Below are positions 56,692-64,000 of a stretch of DNA of 64,000 nucleotides, one piece after another. The position numbers and the translations under genes are program-made. A model generated the notes under the pieces. That model was given only the letters and a program-made list of their open reading frames with translations. It was not told the origin of the DNA and searched no databases. This stretch comes from Anthostomella pinea (taxonomy: Eukaryota > Ascomycota > Sordariomycetes > Xylariales > Xylariaceae): the NCBI GenBank assembly GCA_963556695.1, contig CAUWAG010000007.1:2914001-2978000 (forward strand), given 5' to 3'. Position 1 is the first letter of the stretch; each line of letters starts with the position of its first letter.

Positions 56692-58521
56692 ATGAAGGCC
56701 TCGGCATCGCCTCGTCCACCCGGTCCATCGCATCCATTGCGTCCTCCATATTCCCAATCATCCGGTGCTTCCAATCAGTCGTACCAATCTCCCCAATCAT
56801 ATCAGTCATGGCCATCTCAGTCGACCCAGTCGTCGCGATCATCCCAGCCGTCCCAAGCTCCTTACCGTAGGGATCCCAACTACTTCAGGTTTCCGGAGCA
56901 GCTCTCCAATCCACGCCAACCTACACCAGGACCGGTGTCAAACCTCCAACCTCCTCAGCAACAGTATCGTGGCCTATATGGAGGTCAACTTTCGCAAGTG
57001 GTTCGCCCAAATGTTACAGCTGCGCATGGATACCTCCCGCCACGACAGTTCTTCACAGGGCAGCCACCAACTTACCAAGAACGAGCCATCCCTTTACGAG
57101 CACAATTTTCGACAACTAGTCCTGTCAATCAAGGCTCAAACTACCTGTCATCGCAAAATCTCAAGACACAAAGTCCAGCCTCAGGCGATCCCCACCAACT
57201 ACGCTTAAAAGTCTCGCACTCAGGTAACCCCTTTTCAAATCGCCCAGAGTCCGCTCCCACTCGTCTGAACCTGCAGCCCGCGGCCGGGGATGAAGTCGAC
57301 ATTTCCCAATGCACAAGACCAACCAGTAACCCCCAGAGTGCTCCCACTGACCCTGCCCCAAAACGACCTCTCAACCTCTCTGATCGAGGTCCCGCACAAG
57401 GATCAGAATCCGCCACTTTCCCTGAAAGTCGTGATCTTACTGATTTCGTCCCTAAACGAGAACTTCCATTTTTGGGACGTCGAAAGGAACAAGATGGTTC
57501 CCAGAAACAAGAGGAAGCGTTGACCGCACCAGCACATATTTCCCGACCCACAGGGGAAACCTCCCGACCTGGCCGTTCAGTCGCCAAACGCGGGTCTAAT
57601 AAGACATCAGCAGCCCCTGACAACACGCCAGAGAAGCAATTCCAAAAACCAGTTTCACTCGGCCAACTCCCATCTGACAAACCGGATCTCAAGGCCAACC
57701 GAGGCCGAAAGCGAAGCTGGGTCCTTACTGAAGATGCAGCGAAGCCCACAGGACAGGCTCCAGCCAAAAAGACTAGAGCAGCTGACGAAACTTCTTTGCG
57801 CACAGCAGCCGGAGGCTCTTCGCAAAATGTCGAGACACCACCTGTAACCAAGCCAGTTAGAATAATTCTAGTCAACAAGACCAAACCAGCCAAAGAGTCT
57901 GCCGTCGACGTACATCGAAGCCAAGACAACCCATCGGAAGAGACCAACAACAAGGTGACGGGTCACGAGTCAGACGCTGGTGATGACATAGGACCCACTG
58001 AGACTCCTCTGCGTGCTCAAGCGTTGTCTCGGACGCGAGCTCAGACGCGAGCACTCCAGAAATCAACCATCAGTGAGGAGCATCAAGATGACCGGATTGA
58101 TGCGTCGAAGCTGCCTCAAGATGGAAACACTCCAGTTCAGCCCAGATACATGGCTGACGCAGTCTCCAATGCAACTCAGACAACGCCCAAGCCAACGAGT
58201 TGCCCTGACAATGCACATCATCAAATTCCTAATGCAAAAGCTACTGATGCTGTCATCAAAGGAAAAAAAGACTTCATCTCACAGATCGATGGGAAGATGG
58301 CAGCCCGATTAAATGTGGAAGAGCTGATCAAGAAGCGACTAGACCCTGAAGATGCCACAAGCATGAAGACGATCGAACTTGAAATAGTGATCAGCATGGC
58401 CGTACGAGATCCCGCGATGTTCAAGACCCTCATGAAGAAGTTGCGGGTGGTAGAGTTGGTTCGAGGCTCAAACCCTGGAAGTTCTCCCACTGACGATGAG
58501 ATGGATTCCGCGGAACAATGA
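56692..58521 (+). CDS. Large disordered protein, unknown function
   Basis: One uninterrupted 609-codon frame begins at ATG (CACCATGA context). Residues 1-160 are rich in Ser, Gln, Pro and Tyr (SYQSPQSYQSWPSQS), like low-complexity RNA-binding or transcription cofactors. The middle is polar with many Lys/Arg, including a possible nuclear signal RGRKRSW and PAKKTR. The last 90 residues look folded and helical (DGKMAARLNVEELIKKRLDP and IELEIVISMAVRDPAMFKTL). I do not recognise a family. The length, polar composition and structured C-terminus argue for a real nuclear protein. No intron is visible. Confidence 0.7.
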   Translation: MKASASPRPPGPSHPLRPPYSQSSGASNQSYQSPQSYQSWPSQSTQSSRSSQPSQAPYRRDPNYFRFPEQLSNPRQPTPGPVSNLQPPQQQYRGLYGGQLSQVVRPNVTAAHGYLPPRQFFTGQPPTYQERAIPLRAQFSTTSPVNQGSNYLSSQNLKTQSPASGDPHQLRLKVSHSGNPFSNRPESAPTRLNLQPAAGDEVDISQCTRPTSNPQSAPTDPAPKRPLNLSDRGPAQGSESATFPESRDLTDFVPKRELPFLGRRKEQDGSQKQEEALTAPAHISRPTGETSRPGRSVAKRGSNKTSAAPDNTPEKQFQKPVSLGQLPSDKPDLKANRGRKRSWVLTEDAAKPTGQAPAKKTRAADETSLRTAAGGSSQNVETPPVTKPVRIILVNKTKPAKESAVDVHRSQDNPSEETNNKVTGHESDAGDDIGPTETPLRAQALSRTRAQTRALQKSTISEEHQDDRIDASKLPQDGNTPVQPRYMADAVSNATQTTPKPTSCPDNAHHQIPNAKATDAVIKGKKDFISQIDGKMAARLNVEELIKKRLDPEDATSMKTIELEIVISMAVRDPAMFKTLMKKLRVVELVRGSNPGSSPTDDEMDSAEQ

Positions 58522-59461
58522 ACTTTCGTGTCGAATCTGAACACTCCGTACGTCAGACTGGGCCGGATCGAAGACAACAGCTGGTGGGAAGTTGGTGTTG
58601 TGAAGGAGAGAACATTTCCAAAATGTTCATCCAGTTGCTGTGCTGACGGTTGAGCTATATATCGTGCGGATATACCAACATGCTTGAAAACCAGGCGGGT
58701 ATTGCTACATAGGTCGATGGTAATGGTCAGATGTCTTAGCAGATGGAAGTTTAGCTGTAGCCCAGGTATTACCACAGGTCTACTTATGTTGAAAGAAACA
58801 TGGACGAGTAGTGTGCTGTAGAAAGTCGATATTGTTATTGTCTCCAAAGCTGCGCATTCCGTCCATCGCCCAGCTCTCAATGCGATGAAGCAGTTTCGGG
58901 TTTTCAACTATCTTAACTGTAAATGTAGTCAACTGCGTCCCTTAAACGCTTGTGTAGATGGAGTCTGAGTAATGACACGTGGTCGTCGGACTCTAGGAGA
59001 TGTCTCTCATGTGTCTTGCATTAGGATGATCGGGCCAAGGTGGCGGTATACACTACTGTACCTACCTTACTTATCGAGCTTTGTTACCATGGAATTATCG
59101 ATGTTGGGTTGGGGATGGTAGCGCAGGGCAGCTTAGGATCTTCTTATTGATGAAGGGCTGAAGGGCATAGCTGGGTATACATCAGGACGTGCATGATGAT
59201 TGTGTTCATAAGAGCTTCGAAGGCGGTTGAGTGATAGACAGTTTAGGGATTTGGTTCGCCTTTTACAAAACGCGCTTCTCCTTATAGATAGGGCCATTTC
59301 AGTGAATTACAATCTGTGTTGATCTCTCTTTACATTTACTCTAACCTGAACACGACCTATGGAACGCCTTTTTCATGAAAAATCCAGTGCAACGTAAATC
59401 CCGTACCATCATGCCGAACATTAACAGCCCCACGGGGATTCCTACCTGGGCAGCGACCCGT
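58522..59461. other. Intergenic between convergent genes, nothing recognised
   Basis: A minus-strand frame of 228 codons (58221-58907) overlaps the 3' end of the preceding gene and looks like chance. The rest is probably 3' UTR of the two convergent genes. Confidence 0.5.
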
Positions 59462-62400
59462 TCACATAAACTCGTCATCCTCGGTCTCGTCATCGTCCCG
59501 CGCGTCCGCCAGCCGCCCCGCCTCGTCCACGATCGTCAGAGCCAGGAGGTCATTGACCAGCTCCTCGCTCCGGCTCTTGTTCTCCTCTAACCTCGTCCGA
59601 AGACTCAGACTCCCAGCTCCGGCACTGGCATTGGTACTGGTACTGGTACTGGGACCGGCACCCGCGCTTAAACCACCACCGCTGTTACTGCTGCTGCCAC
59701 CGACCTCGCCCACCTCGCCAGCCGGCGCGCTTGAGCTCCGCACCTGGACCTTGACCTCACCGGGCACGCCGTCGACGCGCACCGTCTGCGTGACGCTCCC
59801 GGCGCCGGCGGGCGGGCGCGTCGCGGGCCCCTGGTTCGCGTTGACCAGGTTCTGCAGGAAGGCCGAGGCGTCGGGCGAGCCGTCCATCAGCCACTTGAGG
59901 CACAGCTGCGTGCGCTCGCGGCAGAAGCGGTTGTTGTCGTCGTACAAGCAACAGTTGAGCAGCGCCACGATGCCGTTGTGCTGCACGATCTGCATCTGCA
60001 CCGTCGGGTTGCCGGGCGAGGACTGGCCCGGCGGCGGCTGCAGGAGGGCGGCCAGGATCGAGAGGACCTGACCTTTGATGCCGGACCAGGGGAACTCGTG
60101 GGGCGGGTCGGAGAGGGGAGGAGGCGGAGGCGGCGGTGGAGGGGGGTGGGATGAAGAGGAGGTTTGCGGGGTCGATGTTGAGGTGGAGGGTGTCGGGGGG
60201 ACGTTGTTGCGGCGGGCGCCTGCGAAGGGAGCCTTTTCGACGCCGACGTCGAGGCCCTCGAGGAGCTTGAGTAGTTCGTAGACGGTCTCGTACTCGATGA
60301 GGTGTTGACGGAGAGGATGGATATCGGCGATGGTGTAGAGGAAATCGAGGTACTGGACCAGGCCATCCTTCGCCCGTTCGAGGTCCCAATTGTCTACCGG
60401 GAAATCCGCCGGGTCTAGTCGGTTCTTGCGGACCTCGCCCTGGATTTGCATCAAGGCGACACATTCCGGTACGATGCGGCTGCGGAAGATGCCACAGAAG
60501 AAGTTGAGCATCGACCTGAGGCGATGGACTTCATCCAACAGGAGCTCATCCCAATCCTCGGTCTCGACCGGGTCAGGGATGGGTTTGTAGTTCTTAGACG
60601 GGAAGAAGGCCGTGCGGGAGAGGTAGGTGATGAGACGAAGTAGGACGGTCTGCGCTGGTGAGATGATGTCCTTCGGGCTCCGGATCGCGTTCCAGGCGTA
60701 TTCTATGAGGGCGCTATCGTGAATAGCCTGGACAATCTGGCTGCTGATCTGGAAAATGAGAGACTGCTCGTCCTTCTCCCATACTGCGATGAAAACAAGC
60801 ATCTCCCTGAAGAGATTCTTGCCACAATCCGTAGCAAGGAAAATACGGCATCGCGTCTGCTGTAGGTTCTCACCCCATATGCTTCCGCCTGATCCTGCTG
60901 AATCTAGAATGCAGGACTTGACAATCATATGCAACGCCTCGATCTGCTTAGGATCCAGGATGTTGGGTACTTCGGTGAGTAGACCAGTCATTGGCCCCTC
61001 CCCGTAGGAGTCGTCGTCGTCGGCTTCCTCTTCGTACTCGTCATATTCTGGCGCGAAATTCGGAGTCGCCTGTGGTGCTAGGTTTTGCCATTCGTGGTTG
61101 TGGCCTTCGTCCATGCCCTGCTCGACCGCATCGACCGGGTCACCTGGATCACCTGGATCACCTGGATCACCTGGATCGCCCGGATCACCTGGTTCGCCTG
61201 GATCGCCTGGTTCGCCTGGATCATCTGGGGGTTCGGCTGCGGCATAGCGTTGCATGAGGTTTGCTTCACACTCCTTAATCCGACCAGGAACAAAGTCGAT
61301 CGGGTATATCCTATTGCCTGGGTTGGTCCGGTTCGGGCAGCGTGCGGCATCCCACCATTCATCAAGTTCATGGGATACACGGCGGTAGTTTTTGTCCTGG
61401 GTGAACTTGACGTCGTCATCTGGATGCCAATCATCCGGGTATTTGTGTCTGAAGTTGTGTGTTCCGTGACGCTCGACGCTATGTAGGGGGTCCCAATTCC
61501 AGGCGAGGTTGTTGTCATAGTAGGATAACCATGGGTTGTTCGTCGCGTCTTCTTGAGCATTGACTTTAGCCATGAAATACTCCTTACATATCTTTGTCGC
61601 AGTAAGGCACATCTTCGAATTCAACTTGAGCCAGTTGGATATCTCGTCTCGCAGCGACTTAAACCTGGGACCCACGCATTCTAGGACACCTTCATGCCGA
61701 GTGACTGTATCATGACAGGTTTCAACGTCTGGGGACTCGATCAACACCTTGTACCAGAACATCGTCTTATTCCGGTCGTTTTTGGCGATCCAGTTGTGGG
61801 CTTGCTGCAGGGAAGTCACCAGGACCTTCTTGTCTGTAATGGTTAGACGACTATGCACGTGTTATGGTTTATTACTTACAGAGCTCGGTGATCTCGTTGA
61901 GTTTCACCCTCGAGGCATCATCTTCTGGCATTTCGCCATCGATGCCCTTGCTGGTGACATTGACACAGAGACATATTGCTTCGTAGACCTCGTGATCGAA
62001 TCTAATGGCTGCTGACAAGTCCTGCGGCACCTCGGGGTTGGTGATGACGAGCAAGTTCCGTGCAATGTGCATGAGCTTGTTGAGCATCTGCAATGCTTCT
62101 TTGAGGGGCGCATAGTTCTTGATGATCAGAGCGGTGACTTCTGGAGTGGTGATATCGATGAACTTGGTTGGCACATGCGGTTCTGATCGCACCCCCAGCG
62201 ACTTCTCATTGAGATCACATATGGCTGCGGAGATGGCCCTCCGCAGCCATATCCAGACCCTCAGGTTCTTAGATAGTACTTCTCTGCGGCTGACATTAGT
62301 ACGACTAGCCCCAGAGCACATACAGTTCAGCTTCATCTGGCCTCACCTCACATCCTTGAAGGTGTGTGTCTTCTCGAGGGTTTTTGAGATGATGCTCATG

Positions 62401-62555
62401 ACTTTGGTGATGGACTGAGGTCCCATGACGGGCGACTGCATGTAGTGACCCTCGAGACACACCAGCGCGGCGGCGAAGATTCGCTCCTCAATGGAGTCCT
62501 GCTTCCATACATGCGCTGGATCCGAGTCCAGCTTCGCAGGCGACGCCATAGCCAT
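59462..62555 (-). CDS. Ataxin-10/Ctr86 homologue
   Basis: Exons 62555-62347, 62289-61880 and 61833-59462 give 996 aa; introns are 57 and 46 nt. Most of the protein is helical and armadillo-like. The ataxin-10 signature lies near residues 815-860 (IVQHNGIVALLNCCLYDDNN followed by RERTQLCLKWLMDGSP). Insertions are striking: a collagen-like Gly-Asp/Glu-Pro tract at about 408-438, a run of Pro at about 770 and an Ala/Gly/Ser-rich segment before the C-terminus. In yeast the homologue is Ctr86 (copper transport protein 86, little characterised); ataxin-10 in animals is a cytosolic scaffold. Either of two nearby ATGs could start it; the first is used. Confidence 0.85.
61141..61228. repeat. 9-bp coding tandem repeat giving collagen-like Gly-x-Pro tract
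   Basis: About ten copies of CACCTGGAT and one-base variants (CGCCTGGAT, CACCTGGTT) occur in a row. On the gene strand they encode GEPGDPG units. Variants differ mainly at third positions or Asp/Glu, so the reading frame and Gly/Pro spacing are preserved. Confidence 0.85.
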
Positions 62556-63565
62556 GGCCGTGATTGACCGCGGCGCAGTTCTCGTCTACACGTGGTGCGA
62601 GGATCGAATCCGGTACATGCGGTACGGCTGTACGGTTGGCGAGGGGGTCATATCAAGGCTGTCAAGCCGGACCATCCATGGATGTCCCCACCACGGACCA
62701 GGACGAAGTCGGAAGCAAAGCCCTAACGATGGCGGGGCAAAGTGATGCCGGAACGTTCGCGAAGTATCCCGGTGTATGACCCGAAGTCCGCGTCGCAGGT
62801 CGAGATGAGAAGTGTGTCACTATTGGCCTCCTACCGAAATACAGATCGATAATGACTGAGCACCTGGAAGTTCGGTGACTGCGGCTCTCGTTCGGTGTGG
62901 TGAAAATTGGTAAAGCAATGCGGTGGCGCAAAGACCCGATTAGCGAATAGCATCTTTTGAGAGGTCAAGGCCCTGTGTGGCATATATGCATATACTGCTG
63001 TGGCTCATGCCGTACGCGGGGGGCCGGGGGCGTCATACTACAGTCTTCACTCAACGACCAGCGTCAACCTCAAGCACAACACCATGGACCATCGATGCCC
63101 GACTGTTGTACCAGAGGTAGGACCATGTCCGCCAGTGCCGCTTGGTTACTTTTCGTTTATTCTACTCAAAGCCTATCGTGGCACAAAGCCACATGGAATC
63201 CAAGCCCTGCTGGCGGATCTGGGGCTCGTTGTTCGTGATGATGATGATGAGCCGCTCCTCTGCCCCCGGGCACCGTCTGTCCATATTTTGACAAAGAATA
63301 GTGACTTGTTCTTGAGTTGTCTACTCCAAGAAACATGAGCCGTAGACTATCTCGATCGGTATGTTGGGACAGGCCTGCCTTGTGGGTCTGTGAAAGAAGC
63401 AAGCCTGGCCGCTAGACTGCGACCGAACGAAGGTAAAAAAACCTGAGTGTTCTTCCTGTGTTGTACTTTCACACAAGACCAACCTTAGCTTCATAGTTCA
63501 CCGTCCTCAATACGTACCCTCTCCCATCGTTCCACCGGTCAATTTGCGTACAGTCTGATCAAGCC
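62556..63565. promoter_or_regulatory. Divergent promoter region between CTR86 and a TPR gene
   Basis: One kilobase between two divergent starts. No gene is recognised. A GATGATGATGATGA run lies at about 63236-63249, and the 60 bases before 63566 are C/T rich. Confidence 0.5.
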
Positions 63566-64000
63566 ATGGACCCATCAGCCAGTGAAACGGCCGTCCGGGC
63601 CCGCGAGCGCGGCAACGAACTCTACCGCAAGGGTCTTCTGAGCCAAGGTATGGGCTTGCCCCTTCGAGCGTATGCCTTTAGATAGGGGTTATTGATGTCG
63701 CGCATAGCCATCAGAGCGTATACGGAGGCATCTCAACTTGATCCTTCAGATCCCTCGCCATTGTCCAATCTGTCTGCTGCCTGTTTCGAGGCTGGCAATT
63801 ACTCGGAATGCATTGCATTCGCTGAGAAGGCTGTTGACTGCTTGTCTGAGGCTCAGGGGGGCGACCCTCGAGTGCAGAAGCTCCGACTCCGCATGGCCAA
63901 AGCCTACATTCACCTGAGCAGCATCGAGCCAGCGGCCAAGGTTCTATCCCACGTCCAGCCTGGCGGGGACAAGGACATGCTGCAAGGTGCTCTCAAGAGC
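63566..64000 (+). CDS. TPR-domain protein, 5' part only
   Basis: Exon 1 (63566-63647) and exon 2 (from 63708, running off the window) join across a 60-nt intron. The start MDPSASETAVRARERGNELY and then RKGLLSQAIRAYTEASQLDP is a TPR unit. A second helix pair follows (PLSNLSAACFEAGNYSECIA). The pattern fits Hsp90/Hsp70 co-chaperone-like or MYND/DUF4470-linked TPR proteins of fungi. The missing 3' part decides which. The window ends inside the gene, at least 125 codons in. Confidence 0.8.

Noticed and set aside
60075..60281. Gly-rich plus-strand frame
   Set aside because: It is the antisense of the polyproline tract in the Ctr86/ataxin-10 gene.
1..64000. CRISPR arrays, bacterial operons or phage elements
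   Set aside because: Introns and gene families are clearly eukaryotic; no spaced direct-repeat array was seen.

Overview
This window is nuclear DNA of a filamentous ascomycete (Pezizomycotina, most like Sordariomycetes). The evidence is many short GT..AG introns of 46-165 nt with CTAAC/CTGAC-type branch sites, and a conserved gene set: CPC1, Pex20, Sec13, a Whi2-like BTB protein, Ste20, Scp160, Rsc9, Ctr86/ataxin-10 and L-galactonate dehydratase. Scattered CCTACCTAGGTA-type motifs also fit. Exon coordinates were read by eye from splice consensus plus reading-frame continuity. No database search was run, so family names rest on recognised motifs and remembered family features.

Layout. 0-15 kb is mostly housekeeping DNA: CPC1 with a regulatory uORF leader, PEX20 and SEC13 sharing a divergent promoter region, and a Whi2-like gene. 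15-33 kb looks like an accessory island. It holds a secreted multi-exon protein, a Nod19-like secreted protein, an APC-type permease, a remnant of a small secreted protein, a one-pass membrane protein and an Msp1-like AAA ATPase. All but the first clearly carry in-frame stops or frameshifts, and the first has one unresolved exon junction. The L-galactonate dehydratase gene inside the island appears intact. 35-64 kb is again core DNA: a mitochondrial SDR dehydrogenase, STE20, SCP160, RSC9, a disordered protein, CTR86/ataxin-10 and the start of a TPR gene.

The main finds are these. (1) A CPC1/GCN4-type leader with two AUG uORFs, in which the CPC1 frame itself stays open for 654 nt upstream of its first AUG. 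(2) A 418-bp non-autonomous transposon at 44491-44908 with perfect 29-bp terminal inverted repeats and a 9-bp target duplication (Mutator-like layout), carrying telomere-like repeats and a G/C hairpin. (3) A run of disabled genes between 20 and 33 kb, most of whose stops could be explained by CAA/CAG to TAA/TAG changes. (4) A collagen-like Gly-x-y tract inside the ataxin-10/Ctr86 homologue.

The genes do not form one pathway or an obvious biosynthetic cluster. CPC1 and the Whi2-like protein both belong to amino-acid/nutrient signalling, but nothing in the sequence shows a functional link between them.
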